In this document: positions 18,426-26,021 of the stretch, piece by piece
How positions within the stretch are numbered: the stretch's first letter is position 1
How the letters are laid out: the number at the start of each line of letters is the position of its first letter
Assembly: GCA_965246835.1 (NCBI GenBank)
Contig: CBDFFQ010000001.1
Span: forward strand, 2,294,001 to 2,358,000
Length of the DNA: 64,000 bases
DNA from: JANPPS01 sp965246835
GTDB lineage: Bacteria; Pseudomonadota; Alphaproteobacteria; Acetobacterales; Acetobacteraceae
Direction of reading: 5' to 3'
Made by a program: the position numbers and the translations under genes
Notes under the pieces: generated by a model
Databases searched by the model: none
What the model was told of the DNA's origin: nothing
What the model saw: only the letters and a program-made list of their open reading frames with translations

Positions 18426-19346
18426 ATGCGGGTTGTCTTGGCTCAACCAAGGGGGTTCTGCGCGGGCGTGGAGCGGGCGATCGAGATCGTGGAGCGCGCC
18501 ATCGCCAAGTTCGGGCCCCCGATCTACGTCCGGCATGAGATTGTGCATAACCGCCATGTGGTGGAGGATCTGCGCACCCGGGGCGCCGTGTTCGTGGACG
18601 AGATCGACGAGATCCCGCCCGGCGCCATGACGATCTTCAGCGCCCATGGCGTGGCCAAGCGCGTGGAGGAGGTCGCGGCCGAGCGGCGGCTGCCGGTGAT
18701 CGACGCGACATGCCCGTTGGTATCGAAGGTGCACGCCGAGGGAAGGCGCTATGCGGCGCAGGGGCGGGAAATCGTGCTGGTCGGCCATGCGGGGCACGCA
18801 GAGGTGGAGGGCACGATCGGGCAAATCCCCGGACGCGTGCACCTGGTGCAGACCGTGGCGGACGTCGCCACACTCGAGGTCGGCACGCCGGAGCGGCTGG
18901 CCTACATCACGCAAACCACGCTGTCGGTCGATGACACGCGCGGCATCATCGCGGCGTTGCAGGCGCGGTTCCCGGGCATCGTCGGGCCCGATGTGCGGGA
19001 CATCTGTTACGCCACGCAGAACCGGCAGCAAGCGGTGCATGACCTGGCCAAGCAGGTAGATCTGATCCTGGTCGTGGGCTCCAAGAACAGTTCGAACTCC
19101 AACCGGTTGGCGGAGATCGGGACCGAGCTGGGCAAGCCGAGCTACCTGATCGATGACGCCAGCGCCTTGCAACCGGAGTGGTTCACCGGTGTTCATACCG
19201 TTGGCCTCACCGCCGGGGCGAGCGCGCCGGAGATGCTGGTGCAGGGCGTGATTGATGGTTTGCGGCGGTTCGCAACCGTGGACGTCTCGACCTTGGCCGG
19301 GGTCGCGGAAGACGTGAAATTCAAGTTTCCGGCTGAACTGAGTTAA
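18426..19346 (+). CDS. ispH: 4-hydroxy-3-methylbut-2-enyl diphosphate reductase
   Basis: The ATG at 18426 gives 306 residues starting with the family opening (V-V-L-A-Q-P-R-G-F-C-A-G-V). The three iron-sulfur cluster cysteines are present in G-F-C-A-G-V, D-A-T-C-P-L-V and D-I-C-Y-A-T, along with the substrate-site H-x-x-x-H and E-x-x-N motifs. IspH makes IPP and DMAPP in the last MEP step. It is followed 20 bases later by hpnH, so isoprenoid supply and hopanoid side-chain addition are probably co-transcribed. Confidence 0.95.
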   Translation: MRVVLAQPRGFCAGVERAIEIVERAIAKFGPPIYVRHEIVHNRHVVEDLRTRGAVFVDEIDEIPPGAMTIFSAHGVAKRVEEVAAERRLPVIDATCPLVSKVHAEGRRYAAQGREIVLVGHAGHAEVEGTIGQIPGRVHLVQTVADVATLEVGTPERLAYITQTTLSVDDTRGIIAALQARFPGIVGPDVRDICYATQNRQQAVHDLAKQVDLILVVGSKNSSNSNRLAEIGTELGKPSYLIDDASALQPEWFTGVHTVGLTAGASAPEMLVQGVIDGLRRFATVDVSTLAGVAEDVKFKFPAELS

Positions 19347-19366
19347 GGCCGAGGGAGCCCGTATCG

Positions 19367-20515
19367 ATGTCCGTTCCGTTGAGGCAAATGGCGCGCGTGG
19401 GCGCCTATGTCGTGAAGCAGCATGTTCTGGGCCGTAAGCGGTATCCGTTGGTCCTGATGCTGGAGCCGTTGTTCCGCTGCAACCTGGCCTGCGCCGGGTG
19501 CGGCAAGATCGATTATCCGGCGGAGATCCTGAACCAGCGGCTCTCGGTCGCGGACGCGCTGGCGGCGGCCGACGAATGCGGCGCGCCCGTGGTGAGCATC
19601 GCCGGTGGCGAGCCGCTGCTGCACAAGGAGATGCCGCAGATCGTGCAGGGCCTGCTGGCGCGGAAGAAGTTCATCTATCTCTGCACCAACGCCCTGCTGC
19701 TCGAAAAGAAGATGGACGATTACACGCCCCATCCGGACTTCTCGTGGGACGTCCATTTGGACGGCGACAGGGAGATGCATGACCGGGCCGTAAGCCAGGA
19801 TGGAACCTATGACCGCGCGGTGGCCGCGATCAAGGAGGCAAAGCGCCGGGGCTTCCGCGTCAGCATCAACTGCACCCTGTTCGACGGCGCCGAGCCGGAG
19901 CGGGTGGGCAAGTTCTTCGATGACGTGATGGCGATGGGCGTGGACGGGATCATGACGTCCCCGGGCTACGCGTATGAGCGCGCGCCGGACCAGGCGCATT
20001 TCCTGTCCCGCCAGAAGACCAAGCAGCTGTTCCGCGACATCCTGACCTATGGGCAGGGCAAGAAGTGGAAGTTCACGCAGTCGCCCTTGTTCATGAGCTT
20101 CCTGGCGGGCAACGAGAATTACACCTGCACGCCCTGGGGCAAGCCGACCCGCAACGTGTTCGGCTGGCAGCGGCCCTGCTACCTGCTGGGGGAGGGCTAC
20201 ACCAAGACCTATCAGGAGCTGATGGACAGCACGGATTGGGACAAGTACGGCACCGGCAATTATGAGAAGTGCGCCGATTGCATGGTGCATTCCGGGTATG
20301 AGAGCACCGCGGTGATGGATGCCGTGAAGAGCCCGCTCAAGACGATGATGGTGGCGATGCGCGGCCCGAAGCTCACGGGCCCGATGGCGCCGGAGATCGA
20401 TCTCAGCCAACAGCGCCCGGCCGATTACGTGTTCAGCAAACACGTGCAGGAGAAGATGGCAGAGCTGAAGCACAAGCCGGTGAAGAAGGCTCAGGTGGCC
20501 GACGCCGCGGACTAG
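19367..20515 (+). CDS. hpnH: HpnH, radical SAM adenosylhopane synthase
   Basis: The 382-residue protein carries the radical SAM motif C-N-L-A-C-A-G-C near residue 43, a G-G-E-P motif, and the C-terminal SPASM-like region typical of HpnH. HpnH couples the 5'-deoxyadenosyl radical to diploptene, giving adenosylhopane, the first C35 hopanoid. It is the committed step for all bacteriohopanepolyols. It lies 20 nt downstream of ispH on the same strand and ends 51 nt before the stop of a convergent gene. Confidence 0.95.
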   Translation: MSVPLRQMARVGAYVVKQHVLGRKRYPLVLMLEPLFRCNLACAGCGKIDYPAEILNQRLSVADALAAADECGAPVVSIAGGEPLLHKEMPQIVQGLLARKKFIYLCTNALLLEKKMDDYTPHPDFSWDVHLDGDREMHDRAVSQDGTYDRAVAAIKEAKRRGFRVSINCTLFDGAEPERVGKFFDDVMAMGVDGIMTSPGYAYERAPDQAHFLSRQKTKQLFRDILTYGQGKKWKFTQSPLFMSFLAGNENYTCTPWGKPTRNVFGWQRPCYLLGEGYTKTYQELMDSTDWDKYGTGNYEKCADCMVHSGYESTAVMDAVKSPLKTMMVAMRGPKLTGPMAPEIDLSQQRPADYVFSKHVQEKMAELKHKPVKKAQVADAAD

Positions 20516-20526
20516 GCTGCTCACGT

Positions 20527-20550
20527 CCCCCTCTCCTCCCGGAGAGGGGG
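20527..20550. terminator. GC-rich hairpin between convergent genes
   Basis: A perfect ten-base stem (CCCCCTCTCC / GGAGAGGGGG) with a four-base loop sits between the hpnH stop and the stop of the convergent secreted-protein gene. The core resembles the dispersed CTCTCCC/GGGAGAG palindromes of this window. It is well placed to act as a bidirectional terminator, though neither side has a strong T-tract. Confidence 0.6.
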
Positions 20551-20566
20551 CCGCCAGGCCTGTATC

Positions 20567-21355
20567 TTACGGTGCACACCTCAGCGCGGTCACGGACCCG
20601 GTGCCGTCCCCCATCGGCGTATGCGCCTCGAAAGTCAGCCGCTGCAGCCGCCCGTCCGTGACCTGCGCCTCCGCCCAGGACGACGCCGAGCCGGCCAGGG
20701 CCGGGTGTGCCAAGGTCATGTGCCAGCGACCGCCGCCGCCGCTCACGGCCTCATCCACGCGCGCATCCCGCTTCCATCCCGGCAGGAACACCGGCACCGG
20801 GCCCGGCGTCAGGAACCGCGACCAGTAGAACGCCAGCGCCAACGGCGTCCGCACTCCGGCCGGCATGGCGGTGCGGGGCAGGTCGAGGTCCGGGCGGCGC
20901 TCCGGCTGCGCCATCGGGAACTCACCCAGCCAGGGCCGCCCGAAATCGGCCGGCGACCAATGCGCCGCGAAGGCCGGGTGCCGGCGGGAAAAATCCGAGA
21001 GCCGCTTCGCCTGCACCCGGCTCGCCACGAGCCCGCCTGGCCCCGGCACGAACACATCCCATTGCTGGCGCTTCACGGACCCGTTCACGCTGTAGCGTCC
21101 GTTCACCGCCACCGATTGCAGCACGCCGCCGCGCCACTGGCTGATCTCCTCCGCCAGGAACTGCACATCCCAGAGCCGCCAGGGCGCCGCGTCCATCCGC
21201 GCCGTCACATGCACTGTCAGCACGCCCCCGGTCTCCGTGGCCGCCGCCGTCACCGCGACCCGGCCGCGATAGCTGGTCTCGCCCACGAACGAGCACGTCT
21301 CGGCCGCCGCCGGCGCCGCCATCAGGCATGCCGCCAGCACGGCCCCGCGCATCAT
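20567..21355 (-). CDS. Secreted protein of unknown function
   Basis: Starting at 21355 (or the adjacent ATG at 21352) the protein has about 262 residues with a signal peptide cleaved after A-A-A-E. The mature part is rich in short beta-type stretches and contains Y-S-V-N-G-S and a W-K-R-D-A-R segment. I do not recognise the family. Its start overlaps the stop of the upstream ureohydrolase gene by one base (TGATG), so the two are co-translated. Its convergent position against hpnH gives no functional hint by itself. Confidence 0.7.
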   Translation of the reverse strand: MMRGAVLAACLMAAPAAAETCSFVGETSYRGRVAVTAAATETGGVLTVHVTARMDAAPWRLWDVQFLAEEISQWRGGVLQSVAVNGRYSVNGSVKRQQWDVFVPGPGGLVASRVQAKRLSDFSRRHPAFAAHWSPADFGRPWLGEFPMAQPERRPDLDLPRTAMPAGVRTPLALAFYWSRFLTPGPVPVFLPGWKRDARVDEAVSGGGGRWHMTLAHPALAGSASSWAEAQVTDGRLQRLTFEAHTPMGDGTGSVTALRCAP

Positions 21356-22329
21356 CAGCCCCGCGCGACCCGGGCTGATGCCACCACGCACAGGATCTCG
21401 AACAGCATGGTGGCGCCGTGAAACGCCGTGAGCCCGCCCACATCGAACGGGGGCGAGACCTCCACCATGTCGGCGCCGACCACGTCCAGCCCCATCAAGC
21501 CCCGGACCATCCGCTGCGCCTCGATCATCGTGAGCCCCCCGGCCTCCGGCGTGCCGGTGCCGGGGGCGTAGACAGGATCGAGGCTGTCGATGTCGAAACT
21601 AAGGTAGCAGGGGCGATCCCCCACCACGCGCCTTGCCTCTTCCACGGCCCAGCGCCAGCCGCGGTCATGCACCTCGTCCATCGGCATCACGCGCATGCCG
21701 CTCTCGGTGCTGAAGGTCCAGAGGCTGCCGGGCACGACGCTGGTGCCGCGCAGGCCGATCTGGATGCAGCGGGCGGGGTCCAGCAATCCTTCCTCCACGG
21801 CGCGGCGGAAGGGGGTGCCGTGCTGGAACTTGCTGCCCATGTAGTCGTCTCCGGTGTCGCCATGGGCGTCGATATGCACCATGCCGATGGGACCGGAAGC
21901 GGCGACCGCGCGCAGGATCGGCCAGGCGATCGAGTGGTCCCCGCCGCAGGTCACGGGCGTCACCCCGGCCTCCACCACGCGGCGGTAGAACCCTTCGATC
22001 TCCGCCAGGGCGCCCCTGAGCTCATAGGGTTGCTCGATCCAGCAATCGCCGAGATCCCGGATACGCAGGTCGTGGAACGGCATCGCCTGGGTGGCGCCGT
22101 TGATGGGGCGGAGCAGGCTGGATTGGTTGCGGACCTCGCGCGGGCCGTGGCGGGCGCCGGGGCGGTTGGTGACGCCGCCATCGAACGGGACGCCGATCAG
22201 GCCGATATCGACGGCTGTGAGGTCCTGGACATACGGCGTTCGGAAGAAGGTGGGGATGCCGGTGTAGCGCGGCTGCTGCTGCGGGTCCGACAAAGCGGGG
22301 TAGTGGGCGGCCGGCTTCAATGCATTCAT
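21355..22329 (-). CDS. Ureohydrolase (agmatinase / guanidino-acid hydrolase family)
   Basis: The ATG at 22329 gives 324 residues, normal for the arginase/agmatinase family. The binuclear manganese ligands are visible in G-G-D-H-S-I, H-I-D-A-H-G-D and S-F-D-I-D-S-L-D-P. The N-terminal region (G-I-P-T-F-F-R-T-P) resembles agmatinase and guanidinobutyrase/guanidinopropionase members more than arginase, so the substrate is a guanidino compound of uncertain identity. It hydrolyses the guanidino group to urea. It interrupts the hopanoid island, and nothing in the sequence ties it to hopanoids. Confidence 0.85.
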   Translation of the reverse strand: MNALKPAAHYPALSDPQQQPRYTGIPTFFRTPYVQDLTAVDIGLIGVPFDGGVTNRPGARHGPREVRNQSSLLRPINGATQAMPFHDLRIRDLGDCWIEQPYELRGALAEIEGFYRRVVEAGVTPVTCGGDHSIAWPILRAVAASGPIGMVHIDAHGDTGDDYMGSKFQHGTPFRRAVEEGLLDPARCIQIGLRGTSVVPGSLWTFSTESGMRVMPMDEVHDRGWRWAVEEARRVVGDRPCYLSFDIDSLDPVYAPGTGTPEAGGLTMIEAQRMVRGLMGLDVVGADMVEVSPPFDVGGLTAFHGATMLFEILCVVASARVARG

Positions 22330-22404
22330 GTCGGCCGCCGTAGCAGAAATTGGCGCCCCTGCCGACCTCGGCGCAGGATAGGCGCGCAGACGTGACAGGA
22401 CATC

Positions 22405-22599
22405 ATGCACATCGCGCCGAGCGGGCCCTATAGCTGGCGGACCGGCCCCACCGTCCCCGCCTTGGTGTTCCGGCCGCTGCCGCGCGGCCTGCGGGACCGG
22501 CTCTACCGCCTGCTGGCCCGCAACCGGTTGCGCTGGTTCGGGCAGCTTGCCGTGTGGTACCGGCCTGACGCGGCCCATGCGGACCGGTTCTTCAAATGA
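22405..22599 (+). pseudogene. C-terminal remnant of a DCC-family (DUF393) thiol-disulfide oxidoreductase
   Basis: The 64-codon frame encodes L-P-R-G-L-R-D-R-L-Y-R-L-L-A-R-N-R followed by R-W-F-G. This looks like the C-terminal third of DCC proteins. The N-terminal thioredoxin-like half with the D-x-x-C-x-x-C motif is missing, and there is no room for it because the divergent ureohydrolase gene starts 75 bases upstream. The ATG has an AGGA site close by, and the last codon overlaps the next ATG (ATGA), so the fragment may still be translated and coupled to the next gene. It could also be a genuine small protein. Confidence 0.5.
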
Positions 22600-24302
22600 C
22601 CACCCTTCTGATCATCGGCGGCTATGGCGTCTTCGGCAGCCGGATCGTCGCGATGCTGGAGCAGGAGCCGGCACTGACGGTTCTGGTAGCCGGGCGATCG
22701 CTGGCCCGAGCGACAGCGTTCTGCAGCGGTCGTGGCGGCGTTGCGGCGCGGTTGATTCCGGTCGAGCTCGACCGCCGCGAACCTGATCAGGTGTTGGCCA
22801 CATATCGCCCTGACCTGGTGGTGGATGCCAGTGGACCCTTTCAGGCTTATAGCGGTTATGAGGTGGTCGAGGCCTGCTTGGCCCATGGCGCCGACTATAT
22901 GGACCTGGCGGACGGGGCCGCTTTCGTCGGCGGTATCGCGGCGTTCGATATGCGGGCCCGAGCTGCCGGGCGGTCCGTGTTGTCGGGCGTCTCGACCTTC
23001 CCGGTGCTGACCGCGGCCGCGGTTCGGGGCCTGGCTGACGGCATGGCGACGGTCGAGACGATCCGCGGCGGCGTGGCGCCCACGCCGTTTGCCGGAGTGG
23101 GCGAGAACGTGGTTCGCGCCGTGGCCGCCTATGCCGGTCAACCGGTGCCGATCCGGCGAGGGGGCGCCACGCACATGGCCCGGCCGTTCACGGAGCAGTG
23201 GCGCGCGACGGTGGCGCCGCCCGGGGCGCTGCCGCTGCACACCACGCTGTTCTCGTTGGTGGACGTGCCGGACCTGCTGGCGTTCGCCACGCTGTACCCC
23301 GGTGTGCGCAGCGTTTGGATGGGCGCCGGGCCGGTGCCCGCGTCGTTGCACCGAGTCCTGATCGCGTGCGCCTGGCTCGTTCGGCTGCGCATGCTGCGGG
23401 GTCTACTGCCGTTCGCCGGGCTGATGCACCGCGCCACCAACGGGCTGCGCTGGGGCGAGCATCGGGGCGGGCTGATCGTTGAGGCCGAGGGGCGGGACGC
23501 GACCGGCCGGACCATGCGGCGGAGCTGGCACATGGTGGCCGAGGGGGAGGACGGGCCGCTCGTTCCCGCCATGGCGGTCGTGGCGCTGGTGCGCCGCCGG
23601 TTGGCGGGCCGCCTCCCGGCCCCCGGCGCCCGCCCGGCGTTGGAAGAGCTCGAGCTGGCGGATTACGACGCGCTGTTCGCCTCCCGCCGCATCGTGGCGG
23701 GTATCCGGGAGGATCGCCCCGGCGCCCCCTTGTTCGCCCGCCTGCTCGGCCCGGCATGGGACAGGCTCGCCCCCGAAATCCGCGCGATGCACGAGGCCAC
23801 GGGCCTGGCGACCGGGCGGGCCGTGGTGGAGCGCGGCCGTCATCCCCTGGCCCGGCTGGTGGCATGGTTGGTCGGCTTCCCGGCCGCCAGCGCGGACACG
23901 CCGGTGGAGGTGCGGTTCAGCGTGGGAGCGGGGGGCGAGCGATGGGTCCGCGGCTTCGCCGGGCGCCGGTTCAGCAGCGCGCTGTCCGAAGGGCGGGGCC
24001 GGGCGGAGGGGCTGGTCATCGAGCGGTTCGGTCCGCTTCGCTTCGGCATTGCGCTGGTGGTGGACGGCGCCACGCTGCGCTACGTGCTGCGGCGGTGGAG
24101 CGTGCTGGGGGTGCCGATGCCGATGACGCTGTGCCCGCATTCCAATACGTATGAGACCGTGGAGGAGGGCCGGTTCCGGTTCCATGTGGAGATCGGGCTG
24201 CCGCTGACGGGCTTGCTGGTCAGCTACCGGGGGTGGCTGGCGCCGGGCGTGCCGCCAGCAGCGCAGCCGCTTGGGGCGGAAGCGCCGGCGATGGCTGCGT
24301 GA
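22596..24302 (+). CDS. Saccharopine dehydrogenase-like / DUF4166 fusion protein
   Basis: The 568-residue protein begins with a Rossmann fold (G-G-Y-G-V-F-G-S, residues 8-15) of the saccharopine dehydrogenase/trans-acting enoyl reductase type, with V-V-D-A-S-G-P-F-Q around residue 75. Its C-terminal third (from about L-F-A-R-L-L-G-P-A-W, residue 375) is a DUF4166 domain. The substrate is unknown; lipid-related roles are known for related enoyl reductases. It overlaps the upstream DCC remnant by four bases and its end overlaps the convergent thioesterase gene by 83 bases. Confidence 0.85.
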   Translation: MTTLLIIGGYGVFGSRIVAMLEQEPALTVLVAGRSLARATAFCSGRGGVAARLIPVELDRREPDQVLATYRPDLVVDASGPFQAYSGYEVVEACLAHGADYMDLADGAAFVGGIAAFDMRARAAGRSVLSGVSTFPVLTAAAVRGLADGMATVETIRGGVAPTPFAGVGENVVRAVAAYAGQPVPIRRGGATHMARPFTEQWRATVAPPGALPLHTTLFSLVDVPDLLAFATLYPGVRSVWMGAGPVPASLHRVLIACAWLVRLRMLRGLLPFAGLMHRATNGLRWGEHRGGLIVEAEGRDATGRTMRRSWHMVAEGEDGPLVPAMAVVALVRRRLAGRLPAPGARPALEELELADYDALFASRRIVAGIREDRPGAPLFARLLGPAWDRLAPEIRAMHEATGLATGRAVVERGRHPLARLVAWLVGFPAASADTPVEVRFSVGAGGERWVRGFAGRRFSSALSEGRGRAEGLVIERFGPLRFGIALVVDGATLRYVLRRWSVLGVPMPMTLCPHSNTYETVEEGRFRFHVEIGLPLTGLLVSYRGWLAPGVPPAAQPLGAEAPAMAA

Positions 24303-24747
24303 TGCCGATCGAGGCCAGGGCGTCTGCCGTCGAGACGCCGCCGTCGACGCCGCGGATCGTGGCTTTGACGAGTCCGGATGCCATCATCCGGCCGTTTCGC
24401 GAAAACCGTTGTTCAAACACGAACCATTTCTCGTCCCAGCCCAGCAATTTGGTCTGGAGCCGGTAGCGTTCGAACACCAGCAGCGGCCGGCGATAGTCCA
24501 TGAGGCTCGTCCCGACCAACGGGAACCAGCCACGCCGCCTGGCTTCCTGTGCGAAGCCGGAGCGGATCAGCATGTCGATGCGGCCGAGGTCCATGAGCGA
24601 GAGATAGCGGCCATTGTTCATGTGCATTTGCACATCCAGGTCAGTTGGCCAGACGATCATCGCCACGCTCGAAGTCTGCAGTGGCGTGAGCGGCCCGCGG
24701 CGGGACGCGCTCATGAGCATCAGTAACAATCGCAACAGCAGGTTCAT
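24220..24747 (-). CDS. Hotdog-fold acyl-CoA thioesterase-like protein
   Basis: The ATG at 24747 overlaps the TetR gene stop by four bases and gives 175 residues. After a hydrophobic N-terminal segment the hotdog/4HBT pattern is visible: T-D-L-D-V-Q-M-H-M-N-N-G-R-Y-L, with the catalytic-region N-N-G, followed by D-Y-R-R-P-L and F-V-F-E-Q-R-F. This matches the THEM6-like thioesterase group. Its likely regulator is the co-translated TetR protein. The substrate is not known. Confidence 0.8.
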   Translation of the reverse strand: MNLLLRLLLMLMSASRRGPLTPLQTSSVAMIVWPTDLDVQMHMNNGRYLSLMDLGRIDMLIRSGFAQEARRRGWFPLVGTSLMDYRRPLLVFERYRLQTKLLGWDEKWFVFEQRFSRNGRMMASGLVKATIRGVDGGVSTADALASIGITQPSPALPPQAAALLAARPAPATPGS

Positions 24748-25337
24748 GCCGTCCACCCCGCGACCAGGTCCAGCATATCCGCTTTGAGGTCCGCGAACGC
24801 CGCCCCATCGCGCGTCAGACCCGCCAGCATCACACCGCCCTCGAATGTCGCGAACAGAAGGCGCGCGGCTCGGACGGGGTCGAGGCCGGGCCGGAACTCT
24901 CCAGCGCGGACGCCCTCTGCGATACATTCGGCCAGCAGGCCGATCAGGTGCAGCGCGGCGGACGCCACGCGCTCCCGCATCGCCTCGTCCTGGTCATCCG
25001 CTTCCGTCGCGGCATTGAGGATCGGACAGCCTGCCTCAAACGGCGGCAGCCGGGTGCCGATGCGGTCGAACGCATCCAGCAGCCGGGTTAAACGCTCCTG
25101 AGCCGGACCGGGTCCGGCCAGCCGGCTTTGCACGAGAGCGATCAGGCGCCCGGCCGCGAAGTCGAAAGCGGTGTCCGTCAGCTCGCGCTGGCTGCCGAAA
25201 TGATTGTAGAGGCCGCCCTTGGTGAGGTTTGCCGCAGCCAGAACCTCGGACACGGGCGTTGCCAGCCAGCCACCCCGGTTGAGCGAGGCCGCCGCCGCCG
25301 AGATCACCCGCAAACGTGTCTCCGATCCCTTGCCCAT
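24744..25337 (-). CDS. TetR/AcrR-family transcriptional regulator
   Basis: Starting at 25337 (M-G-K-G-S-E-T-R) the protein has 197 residues. Residues 8-55 form the TetR helix-turn-helix with T-K-G-G-L-Y-N-H-F-G-S. The C-terminal domain resembles the TetR_C group (A-C-P/G-C-P-I-L-N). It precedes and overlaps the thioesterase gene, and a 20-bp near-perfect palindrome lies just upstream of its start, so it probably represses itself and the thioesterase. The inducer could be an acyl compound or electrophile; that is inference. Confidence 0.88.
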   Translation of the reverse strand: MGKGSETRLRVISAAAASLNRGGWLATPVSEVLAAANLTKGGLYNHFGSQRELTDTAFDFAAGRLIALVQSRLAGPGPAQERLTRLLDAFDRIGTRLPPFEAGCPILNAATEADDQDEAMRERVASAALHLIGLLAECIAEGVRAGEFRPGLDPVRAARLLFATFEGGVMLAGLTRDGAAFADLKADMLDLVAGWTA

Positions 25338-25349
25338 CCAACACCATGA

Positions 25350-25369
25350 AAAAGACCGATCGGTATTTT
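25350..25369. promoter_or_regulatory. Probable TetR operator
   Basis: The 20-bp palindrome AAAAGACCGATCGGTATTTT has one mismatched pair (G/A next to the perfect ACCGATCGGT core). It lies 13-32 bases upstream of the TetR-family start and resembles operators of the A-C-C-G-A-T/C-C-G-G-T type known for many TetR proteins. Repression of its own gene and the downstream thioesterase is expected. Confidence 0.7.
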
Positions 25370-25388
25370 CCACGTTTTGATGCGGGCG

Positions 25389-26021
25389 TCAAGCCACGGT
25401 GGCGGTCACCACCCGATCCAGAGCCCGCCGGGCCGCCCCGGCATCCCGCGCAAGCGCCAGCAAACCCCCGATCTGACCCGGCCGCGTCAGCACCGAGCGC
25501 ACGACCCGCCACATCCCGATCCGCCCCTGCGCATCCAGCGCGATCTGCGCGGCGGGCGGGAGGTCGCGGGCAGCCGGGTCGCAGATGGCGCGGAGCACGG
25601 CGAACGGCAGTCCGTGCCGGGCGGCGGCCCGGGCCAGCGCAGCGCTCTCGAGGTCGACGGCCAGGGCGCCGGTTTCGAGGTGGAGGCGGCGTTTGGCGGC
25701 GGCCGTCGTGAGCACGTCGCCACCGCCTTGTAACGCGCCGTGGGCCGGGCCGAAGCGGGCGGAGAGGGTTGGGTCCGTGGGCCAGCGTTCGGCGCCGTCC
25801 AGCACCCAGGCGGGGATCACGAGGGCGCCGGGCTTCAGGGCGGGATCGAGGCCGCCGGCGAGGCCGAAGCTCAGCAGGGCATCCACTCCTTGCGCCATCA
25901 GGCGCTCCGCCGCGGCTGCCGCGCCCGCCGCATCGCCGCCGCCGATCTCCACCACCCCGCCGAGCCGCGTCGCGATCCGCGCCTCTGCCCGAAGCCCGAC
26001 GACGATTCCCAGACGGCTCAG
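25389..26021 (-). CDS. hpnG: HpnG, adenosylhopane nucleoside phosphorylase
   Basis: The protein shows the nucleoside phosphorylase pattern of HpnG: an L-G-I-V-V-G-L-R-A-E-A opening, S-F-G-L-A-G-G-L-D, and V-D-L-E-S-A-A near residue 140. HpnG removes adenine from adenosylhopane to give ribosylhopane. No ATG, GTG or TTG lies near the expected start. A CTG at 26021 overlaps the shc TGA (CTGA) and gives 210 residues, the expected length and the same 4-nt overlap seen elsewhere in the operon. The only standard alternative is a GTG at 26231, which would overlap shc by 214 nt. Confidence 0.85.
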   Translation of the reverse strand: MSRLGIVVGLRAEARIATRLGGVVEIGGGDAAGAAAAAERLMAQGVDALLSFGLAGGLDPALKPGALVIPAWVLDGAERWPTDPTLSARFGPAHGALQGGGDVLTTAAAKRRLHLETGALAVDLESAALARAAARHGLPFAVLRAICDPAARDLPPAAQIALDAQGRIGMWRVVRSVLTRPGQIGGLLALARDAGAARRALDRVVTATVA

